A stretch of DNA of 47,423 nt, taken from assembly GCA_019415945.1 (NCBI GenBank), contig DXYF01000039.1, positions 1-47,423 on the forward strand, given 5' to 3'. The notes under the pieces were generated by a model. That model was not told the DNA's origin, did no database searches, and was given only the letters and a program-made list of their open reading frames with translations. Source of the stretch: Clostridiales bacterium (GTDB lineage: Bacteria > Bacillota > Clostridia > Oscillospirales > Acutalibacteraceae). This document shows, in pieces, positions 8,712 through 17,217 of the stretch. Positions within the stretch are counted from its first letter, which is position 1. The number at the start of each line of letters is the position of its first letter. Made by a program: the position numbers and the translations under genes.

Positions 8712-9317
8712 TCACACCGTAAGCTCATTGTGTGAAATAAATTCAATACTCCTCGGAAAATCGTTTTTAACGGAACATACCGAAATCATATAATCCGAGA
8801 AAACAAAGCTTTTCATAAAATATCTTTTGCCATGCTCCTCAAAGCAATCAAAAGAAACATCTACGGATTTTGCACTCCTATGGAAGCCCTCGCCAATACA
8901 TTTGAGCAGGCTTTCTTTTTTTGTCCACAATTTAAAGAAACTGCCGATTTTGTCATAGCTGTCAGCAATATACTGCCTCTCGGTTTCACCAAAAACAGCC
9001 CTGCCTGTTTTTAGGGGATTCAAAAAGCGAATACGCTCAATATCACACCCTATTTCAAAATCAGACAAGGCAATAAGGACATAGCTTCCGCTATGTGAGA
9101 TGTTAAAGCAACCACCGTCCGGTGCAAACGGCTTTCCCCACTCATTGAGGCGAATACATTTATCGCCGAAAAAGCGTTTTATGAGAAGCCCCGATGTTAT
9201 ACAGCGTTTTTTATCGTCAAGCATTTTGCAGCGGCTGACCCGCTGTCTGCGTTCGCTGTCAAGCAACAAACTATGCTCAGGATTAACACGGCTTATATCA
9301 GCAAGGAAAAGTCTCAT
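8712..9317 (-). CDS. 4'-phosphopantetheinyl transferase, Sfp/AcpT type
   Basis: 201 aa. Transfers the phosphopantetheine arm of CoA to a serine on carrier proteins. The family motifs are visible in order: LNEWGKPF, then FNISHSG, the metal-binding GCDIERIR, and WTKKESLLKCIGEGF with its catalytic KES. Length is slightly short for Sfp (about 225 aa). No AcpS-type enzyme or polyketide/peptide synthetase gene is in view, so the acyl carrier protein next door is the obvious substrate, which is an inference. A palindrome lies ~60 bases upstream. Confidence 0.9.
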   Translation of the reverse strand: MRLFLADISRVNPEHSLLLDSERRQRVSRCKMLDDKKRCITSGLLIKRFFGDKCIRLNEWGKPFAPDGGCFNISHSGSYVLIALSDFEIGCDIERIRFLNPLKTGRAVFGETERQYIADSYDKIGSFFKLWTKKESLLKCIGEGFHRSAKSVDVSFDCFEEHGKRYFMKSFVFSDYMISVCSVKNDFPRSIEFISHNELTV

Positions 9318-9377
9318 AAATATTCACTCCGTTTGCAAAACCGCAAAACGATGATTTATTCATATTTGCAGTTAAAT

Positions 9378-9395
9378 TATACTATATATAGTATA
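9378..9395. repeat. 18-bp perfect palindrome, possible operator
   Basis: TATACTATATATAGTATA reads the same on both strands. It lies between the AbrB-like gene and the start of the phosphopantetheinyl transferase gene, both read leftward, and overlaps a TATAAT-like sequence for the latter. It may be an operator, or an AT-rich element with no role. Confidence 0.4.
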
Positions 9396-9421
9396 GCAAA
9401 AACGGCAAATAACAGCAAGTC

Positions 9422-9658
9422 TTAAGATCTGAGCTTTTTGAGGCATTCTGCACACACATACTTGCCCTCAAATTCCTCAAGAAGCGTTCCGGAATTACAA
9501 AATACACATTTGTTTTCCGCCTTTTCAATAGTGATACAATGGTCATCAGCCTCAATATGGAGAACATCACCGGGATTAAGATTAAGGTGTCTTCTGATGT
9601 CCTTAGATATCACAATTCGACCTGCTTTGTCAATTTCTCTAAAATTTGTAAAAATCAT
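9422..9658 (-). CDS. AbrB/SpoVT-family regulator with C-terminal zinc-ribbon-like tail
   Basis: 78 aa. Residues 1-~48 match the swapped-hairpin AbrB DNA-binding fold (REIDKAGRIVISKDIRRHL, then PGDVLHIE). The last 30 residues hold two CxxC pairs (CVFC and CAEC) spaced like a small zinc ribbon. Proteins of this shape occur in Clostridia as transition-state type regulators, and the target genes cannot be read from sequence. It has a perfect-consensus promoter and no toxin partner, so it is unlikely to be a MazE-type antitoxin. Confidence 0.88.
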   Translation of the reverse strand: MIFTNFREIDKAGRIVISKDIRRHLNLNPGDVLHIEADDHCITIEKAENKCVFCNSGTLLEEFEGKYVCAECLKKLRS

Positions 9659-9691
9659 AATAAACCTTCACCATCACCAATTTTTGTATAT

Positions 9692-9720
9692 ATTATACCA
9701 TTTATCGCGCAATATGTCAA
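9692..9720 (-). promoter_or_regulatory. Consensus SigA promoter of the AbrB-like gene
   Basis: On the minus strand: TTGACA (9715-9720), 17-base spacer, TATAAT (9692-9697). Both hexamers are full consensus, giving a ~25-base leader before the ATG at 9658. Confidence 0.85.
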
Positions 9721-9805
9721 CAAAAACAGTAAATTTTACATTGTACACAAATTTGTGAACACTTTTGATTGATTTGAAGTGATATTTGTCAAAAAAGGAG
9801 ATTTT

Positions 9806-10393
9806 ATGCTAAATTTTATCTGGAGCGGACTTATAATAATAAGTATTTTTTGCTCGATTTTTCTTGGAAATACGGAAACTTTGTCGAAAGCACTTATGGA
9901 CAGCGGTGCGTCGTCAATACAATTAATAATTACAATGGCAGGAATAATTTGTCTTTGGTCGGGAATTATGAAGATTGCTGTCGAAAGCGGTCTGACTTCT
10001 GTGTTTGCTAAGCTCTTTTCTCCTGTCATTCGACCGCTGTTTCCGAAACTTGACAAAAACAGCGATGCTTTTCAAAGCATTTCAATGAACATAAGTGCTA
10101 ATTTACTCGGTCTGGGCAATGCAGCCACCCCTTTCGGACTTAAAGCAATGGAACAGTTACATACTCTTAACAACAGGCGGGACACAGCAAGCAACGAGAT
10201 GATAATATTTGTTGTAATGAACACCGCTTCTCTTCAGCTTTTGCCTACGACACTTGCCTCTCTCAGACTTGCCTATTCAAGCGAGGCTCCCTTTGAAATT
10301 ATTGTTCCGGTATGGATATCATCCGCAGCTGCACTTGCCGTTGCTCTTATATGTGCCTGTACTCTCAATTCATCAAAAAGGAATGAGTGTTAA
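9806..10393 (+). CDS. spmA: Spore maturation protein A (nucleoside-recognition/Gate domain membrane protein)
   Basis: 195 aa. Membrane protein of the spore maturation pair, linked in Bacillus and Clostridium to spore core dehydration and heat resistance. The ATG at 9806 follows AAGGAG by 5 bases. An in-frame GTG at 9779 lies upstream of that site and is unlikely. Hydrophobic segments cover residues ~1-20, 35-55 and the C-terminus; the Gate-domain motif around SMNISANLLGLGNAATPFGL is characteristic. It is followed 3 bases later by spmB. Confidence 0.93.
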   Translation: MLNFIWSGLIIISIFCSIFLGNTETLSKALMDSGASSIQLIITMAGIICLWSGIMKIAVESGLTSVFAKLFSPVIRPLFPKLDKNSDAFQSISMNISANLLGLGNAATPFGLKAMEQLHTLNNRRDTASNEMIIFVVMNTASLQLLPTTLASLRLAYSSEAPFEIIVPVWISSAAALAVALICACTLNSSKRNEC

Positions 10394-10396
10394 TTA

Positions 10397-10912
10397 ATGG
10401 AATTAATTATGCCTATTTTCGCCTGCATTATAATTGTGTTTGGCTTGATAAAAAAAGTAGCTGTTTTTGATGTGTTTTTAAAGGGAGCAAAGGAAGGAAT
10501 GCAAATACTGTATTCAATCGCTCCTACAATTATAGGGCTTGTGTTTGCGGTTGATTTACTGCGGTCAAGCGGTGCAATAGATGTACTTTGCAGCTTTATT
10601 GAGCCTGCCGCCGATTTTTTGGGATTTCCTCCCGAAATTGTTCCCATGGTTCTTTTAAGACCTGTTTCGGGAAGCGGTTCTACGGCACTTTTGACATCGT
10701 TGTTTGAAACAAGCGGACCCGACAGCTTTGCGGGAAGAGTTGCTTCTGTTCTGGCAGGCTCAAGTGAAACAACATTTTATGCTATAGCGATGTATTTCGG
10801 GTGCATAAGAGTAAAAAAAATCAGACATACGCTTTTTGCGGCGATCTTGGCTGATATAACTGCCGCCGTAATGAGCGTCATTACCGTAAGGCTTTATTTC
10901 ACAACAAGTTAA
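10397..10912 (+). CDS. spmB: Spore maturation protein B
   Basis: 171 aa membrane protein, partner of SpmA. Four to five hydrophobic segments are visible. The Gate-domain motif RPVSGSGSTALLTSLFETSGPDS near residues 94-116 and the GSSETTFYAIAMYFG segment are diagnostic. GGAATGAG upstream serves as the site, with only 3 bases between the spmA stop and this ATG, so the pair is cotranscribed. No terminator is obvious after it. Confidence 0.93.
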   Translation: MELIMPIFACIIIVFGLIKKVAVFDVFLKGAKEGMQILYSIAPTIIGLVFAVDLLRSSGAIDVLCSFIEPAADFLGFPPEIVPMVLLRPVSGSGSTALLTSLFETSGPDSFAGRVASVLAGSSETTFYAIAMYFGCIRVKKIRHTLFAAILADITAAVMSVITVRLYFTTS

Positions 10913-10961
10913 CAAAATCAAAAAATGCATATTAAAATTTAAATTTAATAAAAAAACTGAA

Positions 10962-10989
10962 TTGACATCTGCATTATACAATTTGTAAT
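10962..10989 (+). promoter_or_regulatory. Possible SigA promoter in the spmB downstream gap
   Basis: TTGACA (10962-10967), 16-base spacer, TGTAAT (10984-10989). The gap 10913-11226 has no gene. Besides this promoter it holds an inverted repeat AAGTATA-gaaa-TATACTT (about 11137-11154) and a weak TTTTCAACA/GTTGAAAG stem. If used, the promoter gives the next gene a ~230-base leader. Confidence 0.45.
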
Positions 10990-11226
10990 CAATAATTGAT
11001 ATTTTTTTAACAATCTCCCGCCTGTGGAAAATACAATTTTTTAATATATTTTTAATTACTCTGTAAAATTCTTGTAAATTACGGTATGATTTCAACTGTG
11101 TGTTAACACTTTCAACATAGTTTTCAACATTTTTGTTGAAAGTATAGAAATATACTTAATGTATATTTTGTTTCAAGAATATAAAAGCTGCACTTATAAG
11201 CTCATTTTATCAATCCGAGGTGGCAT

Positions 11227-11808
11227 ATGAAAAAAAAACTTATGAAACTTGAAATAGGCGGAATATTTTTCATCATTATTCTTTCCATTTTTATGCAAAA
11301 TCTTTATTCACTGTGCAACAGGGAAGCAATAGGAGTTATTTTCGGTTCGGTAAACGACAGTATATGGGAAATTTTAAAAACAATGCTTTTGCCTTATGCT
11401 CTATGGGGATTTCTTGAGCTTTTAAGCCTACACCTGCCGCTGAAACGCTTTGCAGCCGTGAAAGTAATATCGCTGTACTATCTCGGTGTATCATATATAA
11501 TACTTTCTCTTGCTTTGAGTCTGCTTAACCTTGATGATGAATTCATACTGTGCTTTATATGTGCAATTTTCTGCATTTGCACATCATTGTTTTTATCATA
11601 CAGACTGATGAATTCAAACCGTAAACTTGAGGATTTTTTCTATCCCGCATTTTTTATGCTTATGCTGTTTGCGGCGTTTTTCTTCAGTTTTACACCGTTT
11701 CCTCCGCACATATATATTTTTGAGGACAGATTTACGGGTCTTTACGGAATTATTCCGAAAAATCTCGATACGGGAGCAATAATTCTTGACACTCTTTATT
11801 ATGTTTAG
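11227..11808 (+). CDS. DUF6512-like integral membrane protein
   Basis: 193 aa with about six hydrophobic segments (near 10-26, 47-66, 76-98, 102-122, 137-154) and few charges. The SVNDSIWEILK motif near residue 42 and the overall topology resemble the uncharacterised DUF6512 family of Firmicutes membrane proteins; this match is from memory. GAGGTGG lies before the ATG. Function is unknown. It stands alone between spmB and rlmB. Confidence 0.75.
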   Translation: MKKKLMKLEIGGIFFIIILSIFMQNLYSLCNREAIGVIFGSVNDSIWEILKTMLLPYALWGFLELLSLHLPLKRFAAVKVISLYYLGVSYIILSLALSLLNLDDEFILCFICAIFCICTSLFLSYRLMNSNRKLEDFFYPAFFMLMLFAAFFFSFTPFPPHIYIFEDRFTGLYGIIPKNLDTGAIILDTLYYV

Positions 11809-11913
11809 TCATTATTTTTCGCATATATTTTTCGCATAAGTATATATTATTTCAAAATTTTATGATATAATATATCAGTATATATTTAATTATCATTTAT
11901 TTTGAGGTAAAAA

Positions 11914-12663
11914 ATGACTGAAAAAAACAATGAATTAAAATCCGATATTATTTCAGGCAGAAATCCCGTAAGCGAAGCGGTCAGAAGCAGCAGAGCCATT
12001 GATAAAATTCTTGTTGCAAGAGGCGAAAAGAGCGGAGCTGTAGTGGGAATTATTGCAAAAGCAAAGCAAAAGCAAATTCCCGTTAAAGAAGTTGACCGAA
12101 TAAAACTTGACTATATTTCAGGCAATACAAACCATCAGGGGATAATTGCATTTGCCGCTGTTAAAGAATATTCATCGGTAGAAGATATTTTCGAATATGC
12201 AGAAAGCAGAAACGAATCGCCGTTTATTATCGTTCTTGACGAAATTGAGGATCCTCACAACCTCGGTGCAATAATCCGCACGGCAGAATGTGCCGGCGTT
12301 CACGGCGTAATTGTACCGAAGCGACGCAGTGCAAGCCTTAGCTACACCGTGGGCAAGGCGTCGGCGGGTGCTGTTGAATATATGAGGGTTGCACGGGTAA
12401 CAAATATTGCAAATCTTATAGATGAACTGAAAGAACGCAATGTATGGGTTTACGCTGCGGATATGGACGGAACCGACTATACAAAATGCGATTTTTCGGG
12501 AGCTTGTGCCATTGTAATCGGCAACGAGGGAAAAGGAATTTCACGGCTTGTGAGAGAAAAATGCGATGTAATCGTATCTCTTCCCATGAAAGGTAAAATT
12601 AATTCTCTCAACGCGTCTGTTGCCGCAGGGATACTTATGTACAGTGCTATGAACAAAAGATGA
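11914..12663 (+). CDS. rlmB: 23S rRNA (guanosine-2'-O-)-methyltransferase, RlmB/TrmH family
   Basis: 249 aa. SpoU-family enzyme that 2'-O-methylates a guanosine in 23S rRNA. The short N-terminal L30e-like substrate domain (SGRNPVSEAVRSS...) covers residues ~10-85. The catalytic SPOUT domain follows with LDEIEDPHNLGAIIRTAE (motif 1), IVIGNEGKGISRLV (motif 2) and SLNASVAAGILMY (motif 3). GAGGT lies ahead of the ATG, and TGATATAAT upstream is an extended -10 candidate. In many Clostridia this gene sits near cysS/mrnC; here it precedes the pseudo-ATPase gene. Confidence 0.93.
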   Translation: MTEKNNELKSDIISGRNPVSEAVRSSRAIDKILVARGEKSGAVVGIIAKAKQKQIPVKEVDRIKLDYISGNTNHQGIIAFAAVKEYSSVEDIFEYAESRNESPFIIVLDEIEDPHNLGAIIRTAECAGVHGVIVPKRRSASLSYTVGKASAGAVEYMRVARVTNIANLIDELKERNVWVYAADMDGTDYTKCDFSGACAIVIGNEGKGISRLVREKCDVIVSLPMKGKINSLNASVAAGILMYSAMNKR

Positions 12664-12724
12664 TGTTTGCGGACAAGCCAAAACCTTACTGCAAAGCCTG
12701 CAAAACACGAAAGGAGTGTTACCC

Positions 12725-15385
12725 TTGTCACAACGAGATAACAACTACGATTCACTTTATGAACAGGAAATAGAAAGCATACTTGAAGAAACACACTATC
12801 TTGCTGACCAGGAAAAAATGGAAAAAACCGCACAAAAATACCGTGCGAAGCCCAAAATGGACGATATTTTCAGCAACGCAAACAAAAAGCCAAGACTGAA
12901 AAACGAAAGTCCGCTTGACGAGATTGATACATCAAACACTATTGTAGGCGAAAAGACAGCCGCAACCATGCAGGCGTCCTTAATGATGGACGGAAACAGC
13001 GAGGAGGTAAAAACTCCCGAGCAGGCATTGGCTGACGCTGAAAAAAAGGCTTTAAAACAAGAGCAGGAAGAAAAGGCAAAGGCTGAAGCTGAGGAAAATA
13101 AAATTATTTCACTCTCCCCCGAATACGACGAAAATACAAGCTTTTCGGGAGAGGTTATCGGAGAAGTAGAGCAGTTTAGGGACGATTCGAATCATATTGA
13201 AAGCATTAACACCATAGATATTGAGCTTGACAGTGAGGAAAGTCAGGGCACGGAAGAACAAAGCCAAAGTAAAGAAAACGAAAAAGGCAAATATGAGCAG
13301 CTTTTCGGTGTAAAAAACGCCGATAACGAGGCGGACACTCCCAAAAGTTCTCCCAAGAAAATTGTGGCAAAAGTGCCGATATACCGTCTTGATGAACCGA
13401 GAGAAATTATAAATGTCAAAGCAGGCAAATTTACCGATGTTGTTGCAAATGAATACGAGGAATATATCCGTTCAAAAAATCCGTCGGTAATAGCTCATGT
13501 TATCCGTCCCGAAACAAAAGTTGAGGATAAGCAGGAGCAGGAGGAAAACGAGGACAAGCGTTCGGCTAAGGAAAAGGTACTTTCCGCCATTGTGGGTTTT
13601 TTCTCAAAGGACGAATCAGACGATAACGACACTCCGAAAGAAAAGGCAAAACCCGTTGAAGATTACACGGGAGACGACGATGAAAAAAGCATTATGTATG
13701 AGCTTAACCACAACATTAAAAAGCTTTTTATGCGTAGTCTTATTTCCGGTATAATTGCGGCACTGTCAATAGTTTTGGCTTTTGTCACACGACTTTTTCC
13801 CGAAGCAATTTGCTCGGCAGTTTCTTTTGCACCTGCCGCATACGCTATTTTAAACTTTATATTAGTCGGTTTTTCTCTGTTTATAAACAGAATCGCGGTA
13901 CTAAGCGGTCTTACTCCGCTTGTAAAATTCAAAGGAAACTCCGATACCGCTGTTGCGGTAGGCTCCGTTGCCGCAATGATACAAACGATAGTTTCTTTCT
14001 TCTGCATCGGCGACCTAAGTTCCTTTAACATAAACTATTACTGTGTAATCGTTCTGCTTGCTTTCTTTGTAAACAACTTCGGAAAACTGATTATGGTGCT
14101 GAGAGTTAAGGATAACTTTAAATTTATTTCTTCAAAAGGGCAAAAGTACGCCGCTAAAATCTATAACAATGAATCTGTTGCAAATCAAATGCTCAGCGGA
14201 ACGGCGTCTGACAAAACCATCATTGCTTATCAGCACAAAACCAAATTTCCGTCAAATTTCCTTAAAATATCATATGCTCCTGATCCGAGCGAGGATCTTG
14301 CATCAAAGCTTGCCCCCATAACAACGATTACGGCAATTATTGTAACGCTGATTTACGGTATAGTTAAGGTGTCCTTTACCGACGCTGTTAATGCTTTTGC
14401 ACTTATGACAGCAGTTGCAATCCCCGTGGCAACCCTTGTTTCCGTAAATCTGCCTGTCAGAATTTTGTGCAAAAAGCTCCTTTCGTTCGGTGCGATGCTG
14501 TCAGGGTATCCGTCAATCAAGCAATTTTGCGACAGTACAGCAATTATGATTGACGCAAACGAGCTGTTTCCTGCTGATTCAATTCAGCTTGACGGTATAA
14601 AGACATATGAAGAATACAATGTAGATGAATCGCTGCTGTGCGGAATAGCCGTCTTAAAAGAAGCTCAAAATCCTATTGCAAACGCATTTGAAACTGTTGT
14701 GGCAGAAACAAACGGAACACTTCCGGAAGTGGAAAGCGTGCTTTACGAGGACGAAATGGGACTTGTGGGATGGATTAAAAGTGAAAGAATACTGGTTGGT
14801 TCACGCAAGCTGCTTGAAAAATATAATGTTGAAACTCCGAGCATTGAATACGAGGAAAAATATACATCAAGCGGAAAACAGGTAACTTATCTGTCGAGAG
14901 CCGGCAGACTTGTTGCGATGGTGGTAACAAGATACCACGCAGACCAAGAGTTAAAAACAGAGCTTCACCGTGCCGAAGCAAACGGCATCAGTTTTCTTAT
15001 AAGAACAACAGACTACAACATTACAAATGACCTCATTGCCGAGCTTTACACACTGTTTTACAGAAGCATAAAGGTACTTCCTACAGGGCTTGGAAACGCT
15101 CTGAAAGAAACTCAAAGTGCAGTTGAAGAAAGCTCAAGAGCCTACCTGATAACGGGAGGAAAAACCTCATCTCTTGCCCGTGCCGTCTCGGGAAGCGTAA
15201 GAATAAAACAGAATATTTCGCTTTCAATACTTATTCAGCTTATAGCAATTATTCTCGGCATTTTAGTTGCGGCAACACTTGCTTTGTATGCCGGGGTCGG
15301 AGTAATGGGCACGCTTGAAGTTTTGCTTTACTCACTTTTCTGGGGCATCGCCGCAGTAGTCGCTCCGTCAACCCAGAAGCCGTAA
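12725..15385 (+). CDS. Degenerate P-type ATPase-like membrane protein with long charged N-terminus
   Basis: 886 aa from the TTG at 12725, which has AAGGAG 8 bases upstream; a GTG at 12716 overlaps that site. Residues 1-~330 are highly charged, E/K/D-rich and look disordered. Then come four hydrophobic helices (~335-470), and a second pair (~535-585) ending in IPVATLVSVNLPVRILCKK where heavy-metal ATPases have their CPx helix. The block around residue 610 reads MIDANELFPAD, aligning with the phosphorylation motif DKTGTLT, of which only the aspartate remains. QNPIANAF matches the HP motif of the nucleotide domain, VGSRKLLEKYNV and RLVAMVVTRYHADQELKTEL match the P domain, and TTD (~763) replaces TGD. 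No GDGxND and no TGES actuator loop are seen. Two C-terminal helices end the protein. It cannot be a normal ion pump; a sensor, scaffold or regulator is an inference. Confidence 0.8.
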   Translation: MSQRDNNYDSLYEQEIESILEETHYLADQEKMEKTAQKYRAKPKMDDIFSNANKKPRLKNESPLDEIDTSNTIVGEKTAATMQASLMMDGNSEEVKTPEQALADAEKKALKQEQEEKAKAEAEENKIISLSPEYDENTSFSGEVIGEVEQFRDDSNHIESINTIDIELDSEESQGTEEQSQSKENEKGKYEQLFGVKNADNEADTPKSSPKKIVAKVPIYRLDEPREIINVKAGKFTDVVANEYEEYIRSKNPSVIAHVIRPETKVEDKQEQEENEDKRSAKEKVLSAIVGFFSKDESDDNDTPKEKAKPVEDYTGDDDEKSIMYELNHNIKKLFMRSLISGIIAALSIVLAFVTRLFPEAICSAVSFAPAAYAILNFILVGFSLFINRIAVLSGLTPLVKFKGNSDTAVAVGSVAAMIQTIVSFFCIGDLSSFNINYYCVIVLLAFFVNNFGKLIMVLRVKDNFKFISSKGQKYAAKIYNNESVANQMLSGTASDKTIIAYQHKTKFPSNFLKISYAPDPSEDLASKLAPITTITAIIVTLIYGIVKVSFTDAVNAFALMTAVAIPVATLVSVNLPVRILCKKLLSFGAMLSGYPSIKQFCDSTAIMIDANELFPADSIQLDGIKTYEEYNVDESLLCGIAVLKEAQNPIANAFETVVAETNGTLPEVESVLYEDEMGLVGWIKSERILVGSRKLLEKYNVETPSIEYEEKYTSSGKQVTYLSRAGRLVAMVVTRYHADQELKTELHRAEANGISFLIRTTDYNITNDLIAELYTLFYRSIKVLPTGLGNALKETQSAVEESSRAYLITGGKTSSLARAVSGSVRIKQNISLSILIQLIAIILGILVAATLALYAGVGVMGTLEVLLYSLFWGIAAVVAPSTQKP

Positions 15386-15452
15386 CCGCATTTTTAATTT
15401 AATTGATTTGAAAAAATAATTTTATAAACCAATCTGTGAAAGGAAGTATAAA

Positions 15453-16097
15453 ATGAAAATTGCACCGTCACTTTTATCCTGTGACTTTTCAAAAATGGGT
15501 GAAGAAATTGTAAGAATGGACAAGGCAGGAGCAGACTTAATGCACCTTGATGTAATGGACGGTCATTTTGTTCCGAACATAACCTTTGGTGCACCTGTAA
15601 TAAAAACCGTGAGAGAATGCACAAATAAGCCTTTTGATGTGCATCTTATGATAAGCGACCCGCTAAAATACGCAGACGACTTTGCAGACGCAGGTGCAGA
15701 TATTATCACCTTTCACATTGAATGCGACTCGGATATTGATAAAACAATTGAAAAAATTAAAAGCCGCGGCATAAAACCGGGGCTTGTGATTAAACCCAAT
15801 ACACCTGCAAGTTCCGTATTTCCGTATCTTGATAAAATTGATATGGTGCTCATAATGACCGTTGAGCCCGGTTTCGGCGGACAGAGCTTTATGGCTGATA
15901 TGCTGCCAAAGGTAAAAGAAATCAAGGACGAATGCAAAAGGCGTGGAATTGATATTCTGATAGAGGCTGACGGCGGAATAGGCGAAGCTACCATTGAGCA
16001 GGCGGCAAATGCAGGAATCGACATATGCGTTGCTGGTACTGCCGTTTTTAAAGCAGACGACGCTGCCGAAGCTATTGCAAAATTAAAGTCGTACTGA
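15453..16097 (+). CDS. rpe: Ribulose-phosphate 3-epimerase
   Basis: 214 aa, family length. Interconverts ribulose 5-phosphate and xylulose 5-phosphate in the pentose phosphate pathway. TIM-barrel motifs are in order: PSLLSCDFSKM, HLDVMDGHFVPNITFG (metal and catalytic Asp), DVHLMI, VEPGFGGQSF and EADGGIG. AGGAAG precedes the ATG. It follows the pseudo-ATPase gene by 67 bases with no terminator between, so the two may share a transcript. Confidence 0.96.
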   Translation: MKIAPSLLSCDFSKMGEEIVRMDKAGADLMHLDVMDGHFVPNITFGAPVIKTVRECTNKPFDVHLMISDPLKYADDFADAGADIITFHIECDSDIDKTIEKIKSRGIKPGLVIKPNTPASSVFPYLDKIDMVLIMTVEPGFGGQSFMADMLPKVKEIKDECKRRGIDILIEADGGIGEATIEQAANAGIDICVAGTAVFKADDAAEAIAKLKSY

Positions 16098-16179
16098 TAA
16101 ATACTATTTACACGAAATATGCGGCTTTAGTGCTTTGAAATGCCGATTAGATTAAAAAGATATAACAATTATCAACTAA

Positions 16180-16216
16180 AACAAAAAAGCCGAAAGGATT
16201 TAAATCCTTTCGGCTT
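16180..16216 (-). terminator. Terminator of metA
   Basis: A 15-bp perfect stem (16187-16201 with 16202-16216) built on aagccgaaaggattt. On the minus strand it is followed by TTTTTTGT (16181-16186 region). It lies 16 bases past the metA stop codon. In the plus direction the tail is not T-rich, so rpe probably gets little termination from it. Confidence 0.85.
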
Positions 16217-16232
16217 AATCTATGCTCACAAT

Positions 16233-17165
16233 TTAATGAGGATATTTTTCAAGAAGCTCATGCAAATCATAGGGAGTTGCCTGATATACAAAATAGTTCA
16301 GCCAATTTGTATAAAGCAAAGTCGCATTGCTTCTCCACACCATAGGAGGAGTTTTTGACGCGTCATCATCGGGGAAATAATTGTACGGTATTTTTGGGTT
16401 AATGCCTTTGCTTTTATCACGAAAATACTCGTTTGCAAGCGTTTCCCTGTCGTATTCTGCGTGTCCTGTCACAAAAACCTGTCTGCCTGTTTTGCTGCAA
16501 ACGACAGCAACGCCTGCTTTATCGGAAACAGACAGTATTTCAAGTCCCAGACACTTTTTGATGTCCGCCTCATTTACACCTGTGTAACGGGAATGCGGTA
16601 TAGAGAATGTATCGTCAAAGCCTCTCATAAGTCTGTGATGAGGATTTAAAATCTTATGAGAATATATGCCGCTCAGCTTTTCGGGAAGCTGATATTTTTG
16701 TATCCCGTAATGATAATACAATCCTGCCTGTGCACCCCAGCAAATGTGAAATGTTGAATAAACATTGTGTTTTGACCATTTCATTATCTGACAAAGCTCA
16801 TCCCAATAGTCAACTTCCTCAAATTCAAGCTGTTCGACGGGAGCACCTGTGATAATCATACCGTCAAATGTTTCGTCTTTTATTTGCTGAAATGTTTTGT
16901 AAAATGTAGTCAGGTGATGAGGCGATGTGTTTTTTGAAGTGTGGGAAGCCATTTGCAAAAGCTCAATATCCACTTGCAGCGGACTGTTGCCAAGCAGTCT
17001 TAAAAGCTGAGTTTCGGTTTCAATCTTAGTGGGCATCAGGTTAAGAATCAAAATTTTAAGCGGTCTGATATCCTGTCTTAACGCAACCTCATTTGGCATA
17101 ACAAAGATATTTTCCGATTCAAGCACCTTAATCGCAGGCAGATTGCTCTGAACCTTAATCGGCAT
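16233..17165 (-). CDS. metA: Homoserine O-acetyltransferase (MetA/HTS family)
   Basis: 310 aa. Activates homoserine for methionine synthesis. The catalytic cysteine is C142 in HICWGAQAG, with downstream His and Glu in VTGHAEYDRETL. Residue 111 is glutamate (ITGAPVEQLEF); in characterised MetA proteins Glu at 111 goes with acetyl-CoA and Gly with succinyl-CoA, so acetyl-CoA use is predicted despite the usual 'succinyltransferase' name. A GAGGTGGTGAG stretch precedes the ATG. proS ends 52 bases upstream; that gap is too short for a SAM riboswitch, so any methionine control is of another kind. A strong terminator follows. Confidence 0.94.
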   Translation of the reverse strand: MPIKVQSNLPAIKVLESENIFVMPNEVALRQDIRPLKILILNLMPTKIETETQLLRLLGNSPLQVDIELLQMASHTSKNTSPHHLTTFYKTFQQIKDETFDGMIITGAPVEQLEFEEVDYWDELCQIMKWSKHNVYSTFHICWGAQAGLYYHYGIQKYQLPEKLSGIYSHKILNPHHRLMRGFDDTFSIPHSRYTGVNEADIKKCLGLEILSVSDKAGVAVVCSKTGRQVFVTGHAEYDRETLANEYFRDKSKGINPKIPYNYFPDDDASKTPPMVWRSNATLLYTNWLNYFVYQATPYDLHELLEKYPH

Positions 17166-17217
17166 TTTCTCACCACCTCATAATCTTATAATAATAAAAT
17201 AAATTTAATTCTTTGTA

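Noticed and set aside
8417..9317. acpP plus Sfp-type transferase as part of a natural-product cluster
   Set aside because: The acyl carrier protein is the fatty-acid type with a housekeeping promoter, and no synthase, synthetase or tailoring gene is present.
17166..17217. Possible SAM riboswitch or S-box before metA
   Set aside because: The 52-base gap is far too short and has no conserved aptamer pattern.
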